Assembly (NCBI RefSeq): GCF_026586795.1
Contig: NZ_JAPFGY010000004.1
Span: forward strand, 62,001-126,000
Length of the DNA stretch: 64,000 bases
Direction of reading: 5' to 3'
Source: Erythrobacter sp. WG
Lineage (GTDB): Bacteria; Pseudomonadota; Alphaproteobacteria; Sphingomonadales; Sphingomonadaceae
The position numbers and the translations under genes are program-made. Positions 7,617 through 16,867 of this stretch are shown here, in pieces (positions within the stretch are counted from its first letter, which is position 1; each line of letters opens with the position of its first letter). Under the pieces are notes generated by a model. It ran no database searches and had not been told where the DNA came from. It saw only the letters and a program-made list of their open reading frames with translations.

Positions 7617-10600
7617 CTACTCCGCCGCCAGCAGCGCCGCTTCGCCCAGATCGACGCTCACCAGCCGCGAGACGCCCTTTTCCGCCATCGTGACGCCGAA
7701 CAATCGGTGCATCCGGCTCATCGTCACCGCGTTGTGGGTGACGATCAGATAGCGGGTGGTGGTGGTCGCGACCATCGATTCCAGCAGATCGCAGAAGCGC
7801 TCGACATTCGCGTCGTCCAATGGCGCGTCGACCTCGTCGAGGACGCAGATCGGCGCGGGGTTGGTGAGGAACAGAGCGAAGATCAGCGCGGTCGCGGTCA
7901 GCGCCTGTTCGCCCCCCGACAGCAGCGAGAGGGATTGCAGCCGCTTGCCCGGCGGCTGGGCGTAGATCTCGAGCCCGGCCTCCAGCGGATCGTCCGAATC
8001 GACCAGCGCAAGGTGTGCGCTCCCGCCCTCGAACAACCGGGTGAACAGCAAGCGGAAATGTCCGTCCACCGCCTCGAAGGCGGCGCGCAGCCGCTCGCGG
8101 CCCTCGCGGTTGAGGCTGCCGATCGATCCGCGCAGCCGCGCGATCGCCTCGACCAATTCGGCCTGCTCCTCGGCGCTCGATCCGTGCTCGGCCTCGATCC
8201 GGGCGAGCTCGTCGGCGGCGACGAGGTTGACCGGGCCGATCCGCTCGCGCGCGGCGGTGAGCTTTTCGAGCTCCGCGGATTCCTCGGAAGCCGGGGCGAG
8301 GCTGTCCTCGGCAAAGCCGAAGCGGTCCGGCAGGTGCGGCGGCGGGCACTGAAAACGCTCGCCCGAGATGCGGCCCATCTCGGCGCGGCGCAGTTCCTCG
8401 TTCTCGGCGCGCGCGACGAGGCTGGCGCGGGCTTCGCGGGCCTGGGCGAGCACTTCGGTGATCTGCGCGAGCGCGGTGTCGACGGCGCGGCTTCGCGTCT
8501 CGGCCTCGCGCATCACGGCCTCGGCGGCGGCGAGTTCCGCGGCCAGACGATTGCGGGTGTCCTCGCCCGCTTCGATCTCGGCGACGAGTGCGACGGGCTT
8601 GGCGGCGTGGACGGCGTGTTCCTCGGCGATTTCCGCCAGCCGCCGGGTGGTTTCGGCCATGCGCCGTTCGGCATCGGAGGCACGCGCCTGCCAGCCGGCG
8701 TGATCGGCTTGCTGCCCGGCAAGCCGCTCGCGGGCGACGGCAAGCGCCTGATCCTGCGCGGCAAGCTCGGCGAGCGCGGCCTGCACCGCAGAGCGCGCGG
8801 CGGCATTCCTGGCCTGCGCCGCCTCGAGCGCCTGCCGACCCGCATCCCGGGCCGGCAGCGTTTCCCGCGCGGCGCAGGCGGTGGCGACCTCGCTTCGGGC
8901 AGCGGCCAGCTGGCCGTCGATATCCGAGGCGCTGGCCGCCAGTTCGGCGAGGCGCGCGGCGAGGCGTTCCCTGGCGGCCTCGGCCTGATCGAGGCGGCGG
9001 AGCGCCTGCCGCTCGGCCTCGCTGGCGCCCGCGATCTCCCGTTCCCGTGCGATCAAGGCGGTCTGGAGCGCGGAGAGTTCCTCGCGCACCGCCTTGTCCT
9101 CGGCTTCGGCGGCGGCGGCAGCTTCGCGCAAGGGGGGGAGGGCGGCGTCCAGTTCGGCGAAGCGGTTCGCGGCCTCGAGCTGCGCGGCCTCGGCGGCGCC
9201 TTCCCCGCGGGCGACGAAACCGTCCCAGCGGCGCAAGTGCCCGGCGCGCGTCACCAGCCATTCGCCCGGCGCGAGGGCGCGACCATCGTCCGTCTCGACA
9301 CAATGCACCAGCGCGAGGCGGGCGGCGAGTTGGTCGGGACATTGCGAGAGGCGCTTGGCGAGACTGTCCGCCACCGGCGTGGGCGCGGCCGCTCCCGTCC
9401 AGAACCGCCCGTCGGGTGTCCCCGCAGGCGCGCCCAGCGGCGATTTCCCGTCACGCCCCAGCACCGCGGCGAGCGCGCGTTCGTAGCCGGGGGTCACGGT
9501 CACGCGGTCGAGCGGCGTCGCCATGCCCTGCCTCCCGGCCTCGCGCTTGGCGCGCGCCTCGCGGTCGCGGGCGAGGGCGGCGTGTTCGCGCTCCACCCCG
9601 GCCAGTTCGGCGCGCGCGGCGGCGAGGGCGCTCGCGACTTCGTCGCGTCGCGATTGCAGGTCGGCCTTGCGTGCCTGATCCTCGGCGAGCTTTGCGCGCA
9701 GTCGCGCGAGGTCGTCGGCAGCTTCGTCGGCCGCATCGCGCGCGGCGATGACATCGGCTTCGGGGTCGCCCGCGCTCTCGAGTTCGGCGCGGGTGCGGGC
9801 GATGCGCGCGGCCTCGGCCTCGATCCGGGCGAGGCGGCTTTGCGCCTGATCGACCGCGGCTTCGGCGACCCGCCACTCGGCCTCGACCCCGGCCTGATCG
9901 GCGGTCGCTTTCGCCAGGGCGAGTTCGGCGGCGCGGCTGGCGCGCTCGCGGTCCTCGGCCTTCGCGGCGAGGCCCGGGCGTGCGGCTTCGGCGGCGGTGA
10001 CGGCCTCGCGGCTCGCGGCGACCTCGTCGGAGAGGCGGGCCAGCGCCTCGACCGCCGCGCCGGTCAGCCGGTCGGCATCGGAGCGGTCCTCCTCCAGCCG
10101 CTTCCTTTGCCGGGCCAGATCGGCAAGCCGTGCCTCGGCCGCCTCGAGCTTTTCGGCCAGCGCGGCCATGCGGTGCCCGTGCGCGCTGGCGTCGTCGCGG
10201 CGGTCGGCGAGTTCGTCGCGCGCTTCGGACAGCGCCAGAGCGGCCGCCGCCTGTTCCTTCTGCGCAATCTCGACCGCGCCTTGCGCCTCGGCGACCTTGG
10301 CCTCGGCCGCCTCCGCCGCCGCGCGCGCTGCCTTGGCTGCGGCGGCCGCCTCGCGCCAGCGGGCGAAGAGCAGCCGCGCCTCGGCGGCCTGGATCCGGGT
10401 GGTGAGTTCGGTGTAGCGCTCGGCCTGCTTGGCCTGGCGCCTCAGACTGGCAATTTGCGCGTCGAGGCCTGCCATCAGATCCTCGAGCCGCGCAAGGTTC
10501 GCCTCGGCGGCGCGCAGCTTGCTCTCGGCATCCTTGCGCCGCACGTGAAGCCCGGCGATCCCTGCGGCCTCCTCCAGCATCGCGCGGCGCTCGGCCGGCC

Positions 10601-11039
10601 TTGCGGCGATCACCTGCGCGATCTTGCCCTGGCTGACGAGCGCCGGGGAATGCGCGCCCGTGGCGGCATCGGCGAAGGTCAGCGCCACGTCCTTGGCGCG
10701 CACGTCGCGGCCGTTGACGCGGTAGGCGCTGCCCGCCCCGCGCTCGATCCGGCGGGTGACGACCAGCTCCTCATCCCGGTCGTCGGAGGCGTGGAGCACC
10801 ACTTCGGCAAAGTCGCGGGGTGGCCGCGTGGAGGTGCCCGCGAAGATCACGTCCTCCATCCCGCCCGACCGCATCGACTTGGCCGAGGTCTCCCCCATGA
10901 CCCAGCGGATCGCTTCGAGCAGGTTCGACTTGCCGCAGCCGTTGGGGCCGACGACGCCGGTCAGCCCGGGCTCGATGCGCAGTTCCGCCGGCTCGACGAA
11001 GCTCTTGAAGCCGCTGAGCTTGAGCCGGTGGATCTGCAT
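7617..11039 (-). CDS. smc: Chromosome segregation ATPase SMC
   Basis: This 1140-residue protein has the SMC plan. The N-terminal head carries Walker A (GPNGCGKSNLLEAIRWVMGE, about residues 32-51). Long alanine/glutamate/arginine-rich coiled coils follow, broken by a globular hinge near residues 500-640. The C-terminal head carries the signature SLLSGGEQAL and Walker B (ICVLDEVDAPLDD). SMC with ScpAB holds and compacts newly replicated origins and is loaded at ParB-parS. Two parS sites lie elsewhere in this window, at 22.6 and 59.3 kb. The gene is last in a minus-strand run with two DsbA-like genes and dciA. Confidence 0.96.
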   Translation of the reverse strand: MQIHRLKLSGFKSFVEPAELRIEPGLTGVVGPNGCGKSNLLEAIRWVMGETSAKSMRSGGMEDVIFAGTSTRPPRDFAEVVLHASDDRDEELVVTRRIERGAGSAYRVNGRDVRAKDVALTFADAATGAHSPALVSQGKIAQVIAARPAERRAMLEEAAGIAGLHVRRKDAESKLRAAEANLARLEDLMAGLDAQIASLRRQAKQAERYTELTTRIQAAEARLLFARWREAAAAAKAARAAAEAAEAKVAEAQGAVEIAQKEQAAAALALSEARDELADRRDDASAHGHRMAALAEKLEAAEARLADLARQRKRLEEDRSDADRLTGAAVEALARLSDEVAASREAVTAAEAARPGLAAKAEDRERASRAAELALAKATADQAGVEAEWRVAEAAVDQAQSRLARIEAEAARIARTRAELESAGDPEADVIAARDAADEAADDLARLRAKLAEDQARKADLQSRRDEVASALAAARAELAGVEREHAALARDREARAKREAGRQGMATPLDRVTVTPGYERALAAVLGRDGKSPLGAPAGTPDGRFWTGAAAPTPVADSLAKRLSQCPDQLAARLALVHCVETDDGRALAPGEWLVTRAGHLRRWDGFVARGEGAAEAAQLEAANRFAELDAALPPLREAAAAAEAEDKAVREELSALQTALIAREREIAGASEAERQALRRLDQAEAARERLAARLAELAASASDIDGQLAAARSEVATACAARETLPARDAGRQALEAAQARNAAARSAVQAALAELAAQDQALAVARERLAGQQADHAGWQARASDAERRMAETTRRLAEIAEEHAVHAAKPVALVAEIEAGEDTRNRLAAELAAAEAVMREAETRSRAVDTALAQITEVLAQAREARASLVARAENEELRRAEMGRISGERFQCPPPHLPDRFGFAEDSLAPASEESAELEKLTAARERIGPVNLVAADELARIEAEHGSSAEEQAELVEAIARLRGSIGSLNREGRERLRAAFEAVDGHFRLLFTRLFEGGSAHLALVDSDDPLEAGLEIYAQPPGKRLQSLSLLSGGEQALTATALIFALFLTNPAPICVLDEVDAPLDDANVERFCDLLESMVATTTTRYLIVTHNAVTMSRMHRLFGVTMAEKGVSRLVSVDLGEAALLAAE

Positions 11040-11069
11040 CGGCCGATCTGGCGCCCCCGCCCGTCAGCC

Positions 11070-11816
11070 TCAGCGCGCGCCGGCGCGCTGGAGCTGCGGT
11101 TCGACCTCGGCCCAGCTCGAGCCTTCGATCTTGCTGCCGTTGAGCGTGAAGGTCGGCGTCTGGGTGATGCCGTCTTCCGTGCCGTAGGCCTCGGAGACCT
11201 TGGACAGGCGCTCGAGCGAGGCGAAGTCGGCGAGGCAAGTGCGCGCCTGGTCTTCGCTGATGCCGCGTGCGGCGAAGAATTCGTAGAGGCCGGTGATCGT
11301 GCCGAACTGCACGTAGCGCTGGTTTTCGGGCAGGGCGTTGATGTTCTGGATCGCCGCCTGGTTGGCATAGGCGCGCTCCTGGATCGGGCCGAGGTTGGCC
11401 CAGATCTGGTCGGCGAGCGGCAGCGCGGCTTCGGGCGCGGAACAGCCGATCAGGCGGGTCAGCGCGAGATCGAGGGGCCCGTGGATGATGAAGCTGCGGA
11501 ACTCGAAGCTGACGCGGCCCGAATTGACGTATTTCGCCATCAGCGGCTCCATGCCTTGCTCGGCGAAGTTCGCGCAGGCCGGGCAGGTGAGCGAGCCGTA
11601 TTCGACGAGCTTCAGCGGCGCATCGGGATTGCCGACGCGGTAACCGCCCTTGTCGGTGGTGGCGACCGTCTGTGCCCAGGTGGTGCCCGCAGGCGGCGCG
11701 ACCACCGGCAGCGGCTCGCTGCTGGCGGCGGGGCCATCGGCATTGTCGCCGCAGGCCGCGAGCAGCATCGGGGCGAGAAGCATCAGGCACAGGGAAAAGA
11801 GGCGGGTCAGGGTCAT
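11070..11816 (-). CDS. DsbA-like thioredoxin-fold lipoprotein
   Basis: The 248-residue protein starts with a lipoprotein signal peptide ending LLAACGDN, so it should be anchored to the periplasmic side of a membrane. A DsbA/DsbG-type fold follows with the redox motif CPAC in GSLTCPACANF (about residue 78) and a cis-proline segment, GITQTPTFTLNG. Such proteins make or reshuffle disulfide bonds in exported proteins. ATG 11816 was chosen because it places the signal peptide at the start. It lies between a second DsbA-like gene and smc on the same strand. Confidence 0.87.
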   Translation of the reverse strand: MTLTRLFSLCLMLLAPMLLAACGDNADGPAASSEPLPVVAPPAGTTWAQTVATTDKGGYRVGNPDAPLKLVEYGSLTCPACANFAEQGMEPLMAKYVNSGRVSFEFRSFIIHGPLDLALTRLIGCSAPEAALPLADQIWANLGPIQERAYANQAAIQNINALPENQRYVQFGTITGLYEFFAARGISEDQARTCLADFASLERLSKVSEAYGTEDGITQTPTFTLNGSKIEGSSWAEVEPQLQRAGAR

Positions 11817-11912
11817 CTTCGTCGAAATCCTCGGGGGGTTGTCGGGCGGCAGGATAGCCGTGCAGGCGCCCTTGCAGCAAGCATGGAGGCGCCGGGCTGT
11901 GAACAAGTCTCC

Positions 11913-12668
11913 TCAGGGGGTGCGCTTGGCAAAGCGCGCGGATAGGACGGGGTAGAGCGCCTCCCAGTCGTGGACGCCCGCAAGCGGCTTGCCGTCGAGC
12001 GCGAAAGCCGGGAGGCGGGCGCCAAGGGGAGTGGCCGCCTTGCGCAGCATCGCGGCGGCGGCATCGTCGGACACGCAGGCGTCGAGCGCGGCGGTGGACC
12101 GGCCGGACCTCGCCAGCAGCGCGGTGAGGCCGAGCGCGTTGGCGGCGTTCATTCGCGCCGCCTTGTCGGCGCGTTCCCAAATCGCCTGCTGGCTGGCCGG
12201 GGCGCCGCGCGCCTTGGCGAGCCAGCGGCCCTGCGCGGCCATGAGCGCCCGGTGGCGCGCCCGGAACCCCGCCGGATCGCCGCACCGGGCGAGCAGGGTG
12301 GCCGTGATGTCGAGGCCATTGCGGATCGCGGGCCGCAGCTCGAGGCTCATCTCGCCCGGCATGACCAGCACGAGATCGAGCGCCTGCTCGCCGCGCGCGG
12401 TGAAATCGGCGCATTCGGGACAGGTGTAGCTCAAGGTGGCGGTGAGGCGGCCCTTGGCCTCGGGGTTGCCGATCAGGAAGCCGCCTTCGGGCGTGGGGCT
12501 GACGATGGTCTGCCACTTGCCCGCGCGGCTCTTGGGCGCAAAGCTGCTGCCGGGGCGCGCGAGGTCGGGCTTGCTCTGCTGCTTCTGCTGCTGCTGCTGC
12601 GCGCCCGCGGTCACGGCCAGCACCAGCGCCAGCGCGGCGGCGGTGCCCGGCAGGGGGTGCCGCCTCAC
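11913..12668 (-). CDS. DsbA-like periplasmic thioredoxin-fold protein
   Basis: The 251-residue protein has a signal peptide (ALALVLAVTAGA), a glutamine-rich run (QQQQQKQQ) just after the likely cleavage site, then a thioredoxin fold with CPEC in SYTCPECADF. It is a diverged paralogue of the next gene: both share a GGF/GGY-x-x-GNP segment before the CXXC. Its cis-proline region, ARLPAFALDG, is less standard. The GTG start overlaps the dciA-like stop by four bases (GTGA), so the two are coupled. Confidence 0.84.
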   Translation of the reverse strand: MRRHPLPGTAAALALVLAVTAGAQQQQQKQQSKPDLARPGSSFAPKSRAGKWQTIVSPTPEGGFLIGNPEAKGRLTATLSYTCPECADFTARGEQALDLVLVMPGEMSLELRPAIRNGLDITATLLARCGDPAGFRARHRALMAAQGRWLAKARGAPASQQAIWERADKAARMNAANALGLTALLARSGRSTAALDACVSDDAAAAMLRKAATPLGARLPAFALDGKPLAGVHDWEALYPVLSARFAKRTP

Positions 12669-13237
12669 GCCTCGCCTTCGGGAGGCGTCTGGGGCTCGCT
12701 CGCCGACAGGCTGCGGGCGAGGCTTTCGAGCACGGTGCGCAATTCGGGGTCACCGATGTCGCGCAGGCTGTCGCCGAGTTCGAGCGGGATCGGCTTCAGG
12801 GACGGCGGGGGCTTGGCGGGCTTGTCGGCGGCGGGCGGCGTGACCGTGCCTTGCCTGAGCTTGACGCGGGCGACGGCGCGGTAGCCGAAGAAGCAGTTCA
12901 CTCGCTCGATGATCTCGGGGATCACCTGTTCGATCAGCGGCGCATGGGCCGGGACGACGACGAGCTGGAGGATGCCCTCGGCCTTCTCGCCCGGAGGAAA
13001 GCGGATCGCCTCGGGGCTGCACACGCGCGCGTGTCGGGGGCCGACGATCTCGGGCCAGCGGGTGACGACCGAGCTTTGCACGAAGCCGAAGCGGCGGAAG
13101 GCGGTGCGGCCGATCTCGGGCATGAGATCGCCGATCGCCCTGGCCCCCTGGCCGCGGGGCCGGGCATAAGGTTTGGGGGCGCCTTTGCGGCCTGCCGCTT
13201 CGCTCCTTGAGGCCGGGGGGGTCTTGTCGCTTTTCAT
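12665..13237 (-). CDS. DUF721 / DciA-like protein
   Basis: The protein is 190 residues from the chosen ATG, or 195 from an ATG at 13252; neither has a clear ribosome site. The DUF721 core covers about residues 30-135: IGDLMPEIGRTAFRRFGFVQ, WPEIVGPRHA and the KH-like stretch ILQLVVVPAHAPLIEQVIPE. DciA proteins of this family help load the replicative helicase DnaB in bacteria without DnaC. The C-terminal third is proline-rich and variable. It is divergent from mutY with under 30 bases between starts, and leads the dsbA-like, dsbA-like, smc run. Confidence 0.82.
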   Translation of the reverse strand: MKSDKTPPASRSEAAGRKGAPKPYARPRGQGARAIGDLMPEIGRTAFRRFGFVQSSVVTRWPEIVGPRHARVCSPEAIRFPPGEKAEGILQLVVVPAHAPLIEQVIPEIIERVNCFFGYRAVARVKLRQGTVTPPAADKPAKPPPSLKPIPLELGDSLRDIGDPELRTVLESLARSLSASEPQTPPEGEA

Positions 13238-13266
13238 GGGTGAGGCGGCCATGCCATAGGCGGCGC

Positions 13267-14319
13267 GTGACCGCCAGCATCTCCGCCCTGCTTCTCGACT
13301 GGTACGACAGGAACGCCCGCGACCTGCCGTGGCGCCATCCGCCGGGCGCAGCCCTGCCGCAGGACCCGGACTGGCCCTACCGCGTGTGGCTGTCCGAGGT
13401 GATGCTCCAGCAGACCACGGTGGCGGCGGTGAAGCCCTACTTCGCCAAGTTCGTGAGCACCTGGCCGAGTGTGGAAGCGCTCGCCGCGGCGCCGGAGGAT
13501 GACGTCATGGCGGCGTGGGCTGGGCTCGGCTACTATTCGCGCGCCCGCAATCTCGTGAAATGCGCGAAGGCGGTGGCGGAGCGGGGCGGGTTTCCGGGCA
13601 GCGAGGCGGAGCTTCGCAAGCTCCCCGGCCTCGGCGACTACACCGCCGCAGCGATCGCCGCGATTGCCTTCGGCCAGCGCGCGGTGGTGGTCGATGCCAA
13701 TGTCGAGCGGGTGGTGGCGCGGCTCTTCGCGATTGGCGATCCGCTGCCGGGGGCGAGGAAGGCGATCCGCGCGGCGACCAGCAGCATCACGCCGGACAGG
13801 CGCGCCGGGGACTTCGCGCAAGGGATGATGGATCTGGGCTCCCACATCTGCACCACGAAGGCGCCGCGCTGCCTCATCTGCCCGCTCGCCGATCCCTGCG
13901 AAGCGCGCCGCCAGGGCGAGCCCGAGCGCCTGCCGGTCAAGCCGAGGAAGAAGCCGGTGCCCGAACGGCGCGGCACCGCCTTCTGGATCACGCGCCCTAA
14001 TCCTTCAGACGGGGGGAGCGAGGTGTGGCTCGTCACCCGCCCCGGCACCGGGATGCTCGGCGGGATGCGTGCGCTGCCCGACGACGGCTGGAGCGCACGC
14101 GCCGATGGCTCGGGCGAGCCGCCGCTGGAGGGTGAATGGCGCAGCCTCGGCGCGGTGCGGCACGGCTTCACCCATGCGAGCCTGACGCTCGCAGTGCTGG
14201 CGCTGGAAACGGGCGAGACGCCGCCGGGCGAGGGGCAGTGGTGGCCGCTCGCAAGGATCGGCGAGGCGGGGCTCGCCACCCTCTTCGCGAAGGCCGCCGC
14301 CCTCGCGATGGCGGGTTAG
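13267..14319 (+). CDS. mutY: A/G-specific adenine DNA glycosylase MutY
   Basis: The 350-residue enzyme has the HhH-GPD fold with catalytic Glu44 (LSEVMLQQT), Asp143 (VVDANVERV) and the hairpin LPGLGDYTAAAI. An iron-sulfur cluster follows with Cys195, Cys202, Cys205 and Cys211 in C-x6-C-x2-C-x5-C spacing. The C-terminal third (from about 230) is the Nudix-like domain that recognises 8-oxoguanine. MutY removes adenine paired with 8-oxoG. The GTG start gives the normal MutY N-terminus; the longer frame would cross into the divergent gene. Confidence 0.95.
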   Translation: MTASISALLLDWYDRNARDLPWRHPPGAALPQDPDWPYRVWLSEVMLQQTTVAAVKPYFAKFVSTWPSVEALAAAPEDDVMAAWAGLGYYSRARNLVKCAKAVAERGGFPGSEAELRKLPGLGDYTAAAIAAIAFGQRAVVVDANVERVVARLFAIGDPLPGARKAIRAATSSITPDRRAGDFAQGMMDLGSHICTTKAPRCLICPLADPCEARRQGEPERLPVKPRKKPVPERRGTAFWITRPNPSDGGSEVWLVTRPGTGMLGGMRALPDDGWSARADGSGEPPLEGEWRSLGAVRHGFTHASLTLAVLALETGETPPGEGQWWPLARIGEAGLATLFAKAAALAMAG

Positions 14320-14537
14320 AGCAGGCCGCCGCCGAGCGACAGGCGCACCGCCGCGATCAGCAGCACGACGAGGCAGAAATTGCGCCCGCCGGTCTTGGAC
14401 GACAGCGCGCCGAGGATGATCCCGACCACGATCAGCGGCAGGGCGAACCAGTTCGCCCAGCCCAGGAGCGGGATCTGCGCGGGGATGACGATCACCAGGC
14501 TGACAAGGCCGATGAGGAAAGCGAGGGCGTTCAGCAT
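14316..14537 (-). CDS. Small two-helix membrane protein (73 aa)
   Basis: The protein has two hydrophobic stretches, MLNALAFLIGLVSLVIVIPA and FALPLIVVGIILGAL, then a short loop SSKTGGRNF and a third segment, CLVVLLIAAVRLSL. It resembles small uncharacterised sphingomonad membrane proteins. Its stop overlaps the mutY stop by four bases tail to tail. The frame stays open much further upstream, but that part is antisense to the serine hydrolase and is not protein-like. Confidence 0.65.
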   Translation of the reverse strand: MLNALAFLIGLVSLVIVIPAQIPLLGWANWFALPLIVVGIILGALSSKTGGRNFCLVVLLIAAVRLSLGGGLL

Positions 14538-14648
14538 CTGTCTTATATGGATAAGGCACCCCGCCATTGCAAGCCGTGCCGCCGCAGCGTTGACGATGCC
14601 AGCCGCCTGCCGCAGACATGGCGCGACACGGACCGGAGATTCTGCCCT

Positions 14649-15974
14649 ATGCCTGCCGACCTGATCGCCGCCTCCCAGGTTTCGCGCCGCGCGCTGCTGC
14701 GCTACAGCATCCTCGCTGCCGGGGGCGCGGCGCTCGGCGGGCTGCCGTTCGGGCGCATGGCCTTCGCTCATGACGTCGGCGAGGACTGGCCGGCGGTCGC
14801 CGCGCTCGCCGACAAATACGTCTCGGGCCGCAAGGTGGCCAACCTGCTGCTCACCTTCGGCTGGGGCCAAGAGGATCACGCCCACACCGTCGGCGGGGGC
14901 AGCCTGTCGTTGGCGAAGCCCGCGCCGGTCGACGAAAATTCGCTCTACCGCATCTATTCGATGTCGAAGCCGATCACCGGCATGGCGACGATGATCCTGA
15001 TCGACGAGGGCAAGCTCGGGCTCGACCAGCCGGTCGCGGAGATCCTCCCCGCGTTCCGCAACATGCAGGTGCTGCTGAAGCCTGACGGCCCGCTCGAAGA
15101 GACGGTGCCGGCGAACCGCCCGATCACGATCCGCCAGCTGCTCACCCATACCGCCGGGCTTGGCTATCAGATCATCAGCAAGGGGCCGCTGCAACAGGCC
15201 TATAGCGAGGCAGGGCTTGTCGGCGCGCCGGTCAGCCGGATGCCGATCCCGGGTGTGCCCAAGGTCACCCCGGCGCCCGATCTGGCGACCTTCGCCGATC
15301 GCCTTGCCGGCTTGCCGCTGATGTATCAGCCGGGCACGAAGTGGAGCTATTCCTGCTCGCTCGACCTGCTCGGCCGGGTCATCGAGGTGGTGAGCGGGAT
15401 GGAGTTCGAGGCCTTCCTCAAGGCGCGCATCTTCGACCCTTGCGGCATGACCAGCACCTTCTTCCAGGTGCCCGCGAGCGAGGCCGGGCGCCTCACCGAC
15501 AACTACGGCATCCTGGGCGGCAACGTCTTCCCGCTCGATCCGGCCCCGGCCTCGACCTTCCTCGATGCGCCGAGCGTCAAGAACGGCGGCGGCGGGCTGG
15601 TGTCGAGCCCGAAGGACTACGACCGCTTTCTCAGGATGCTGCTCGGCTACGGCACCTTGGACGGCAAGTTCGTGATGAGCGAGAACGCGGTGCGGGTCGG
15701 CACCTCGAACCTGCTGCCGCCGGGCGTCGACACCAAGGGCACCTTCATCGATGCCGAGGGCCATGGCGCAGGCGGACGGGTCAAGGGCTCGACCTTCGGC
15801 TGGGGCGGGGCGGCGGGCACGCTCGCCAGCGTCGACTACGGCCTCAAGCTGCGCTCGTGCCTGTGGACGCAGTACATGCCGTCCGAGGCCTACCCGATCC
15901 GTGAGGAATTCGTCGCCGCGATGGAGAGCGACCTTACCGCGATGCGCGCCAAGATGGGCAGGAAGGCCGCCTGA
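14649..15974 (+). CDS. Serine hydrolase of the beta-lactamase/class C esterase family, Tat-exported
   Basis: The 441-residue protein starts with a twin-arginine signal (SRRALLR, then ILAAGGAALGG), so it is probably exported folded. The beta-lactamase-like domain has Ser104-x-x-Lys107 in YSMSK, Tyr234 in WSYSCSLD and LLTHTAG. These motifs fit family VIII carboxylesterases and penicillin-binding relatives, which hydrolyse esters or peptides outside the cytoplasm. ATG 14649 puts the Tat signal at the N-terminus. The stop overlaps the nudC start by one base (TGATG). Confidence 0.88.
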   Translation: MPADLIAASQVSRRALLRYSILAAGGAALGGLPFGRMAFAHDVGEDWPAVAALADKYVSGRKVANLLLTFGWGQEDHAHTVGGGSLSLAKPAPVDENSLYRIYSMSKPITGMATMILIDEGKLGLDQPVAEILPAFRNMQVLLKPDGPLEETVPANRPITIRQLLTHTAGLGYQIISKGPLQQAYSEAGLVGAPVSRMPIPGVPKVTPAPDLATFADRLAGLPLMYQPGTKWSYSCSLDLLGRVIEVVSGMEFEAFLKARIFDPCGMTSTFFQVPASEAGRLTDNYGILGGNVFPLDPAPASTFLDAPSVKNGGGGLVSSPKDYDRFLRMLLGYGTLDGKFVMSENAVRVGTSNLLPPGVDTKGTFIDAEGHGAGGRVKGSTFGWGGAAGTLASVDYGLKLRSCLWTQYMPSEAYPIREEFVAAMESDLTAMRAKMGRKAA

Positions 15975-16867
15975 TGCACGCCCCCGCCGCTGCGCCGGGC
16001 ATGGCCTTTTCGGGCTCGCCGCTCGACCGCGCCGATCACATCCGGGTCGATCCCGAGGCGCTCGCGGGCCTGATGAACTGGCGCGCGCGGGTGCTGCTGC
16101 TCGACGGGCTGCTGCCGGGGGTGGACGAGACGGGGGGCCTCGTGTGGGGCAGCCTCGCCGACGTGCCCGAGGAGGCGGAACTGGTGTTCCTCGGGATGCT
16201 GGACGGCAAGGCGCATTTCGTCCCCGTGCCAGCCGAGGGCGCGGAGGGGCCGGCCTACGCCATGCCGCGCGCGTGGCAGTTGATGAGCCTCCTCGCGCCG
16301 CCCGATCTCGCGATCTATGGGGGCGCGCGCAGCCTTGCCGACTGGCACGCGCGTCACCGCTTCTGCGCGCGCTGCGGGGCGCCCACCAACCTCGTCAAGG
16401 GCGGCTGGCAGCGGCACTGCGACAATTGCGGCGCCGACCACTTCCCGCGCACCGATCCGGTGACGATCATGCTGGTCGAGCATGAGGACAGGCTCCTCCT
16501 CGGCCGCCAGCCGCGCTTTCCGCCGAAGATGTATTCCGCGCTCGCGGGCTTCGTCGAACCGGGCGAGACGATCGAGGAAGCGGTCGCGCGCGAGATTCAC
16601 GAGGAAGCGGGCGTGCGGGTGCGCGATGTCACCTACATCGCCAGCCAGCCCTGGCCCTTCCCGAGCCAGCTGATGATCGGCTGCCACGCGGTTGCCGACG
16701 ATCCCGAAATCACCCTCGACACCGCCGAACTGGAAGACGCCCGCTGGTTTACCCGCGCCGAGCTGGAAGAGGCGCGTGCGGCGGGGGAGAAGGGGACCGA
16801 CCTCCTCTACTTCCCGCGGCCCTTCGCCATCGCTCACCACCTCGTCACCTGGTGGCTCGACCGGTGA
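15974..16867 (+). CDS. nudC: NAD(+) diphosphatase NudC
   Basis: The 297-residue protein has a zinc ribbon (CARCGAPTN with CDNCGADHF, about residues 132-155), the Nudix box GFVEPGETIEEAVAREIHEE, and the NADH-pyrophosphatase tag SQPWPFPSQLM just after it. NudC cleaves NADH to NMNH and AMP and removes NAD caps from RNA. Start and stop overlap both neighbours (TGATG before, GTGA after), so the hydrolase, nudC and the FrnE-like gene form one coupled unit. Confidence 0.95.
   Translation: MHAPAAAPGMAFSGSPLDRADHIRVDPEALAGLMNWRARVLLLDGLLPGVDETGGLVWGSLADVPEEAELVFLGMLDGKAHFVPVPAEGAEGPAYAMPRAWQLMSLLAPPDLAIYGGARSLADWHARHRFCARCGAPTNLVKGGWQRHCDNCGADHFPRTDPVTIMLVEHEDRLLLGRQPRFPPKMYSALAGFVEPGETIEEAVAREIHEEAGVRVRDVTYIASQPWPFPSQLMIGCHAVADDPEITLDTAELEDARWFTRAELEEARAAGEKGTDLLYFPRPFAIAHHLVTWWLDR

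Noticed and set aside
7707..11945. A 1412-codon open frame on the plus strand opposite smc
   Set aside because: It is the antisense shadow of smc: high GC and regular coiled-coil codons keep the opposite frame open. Its protein is low-complexity Arg/Gly/Leu-rich with no domain.
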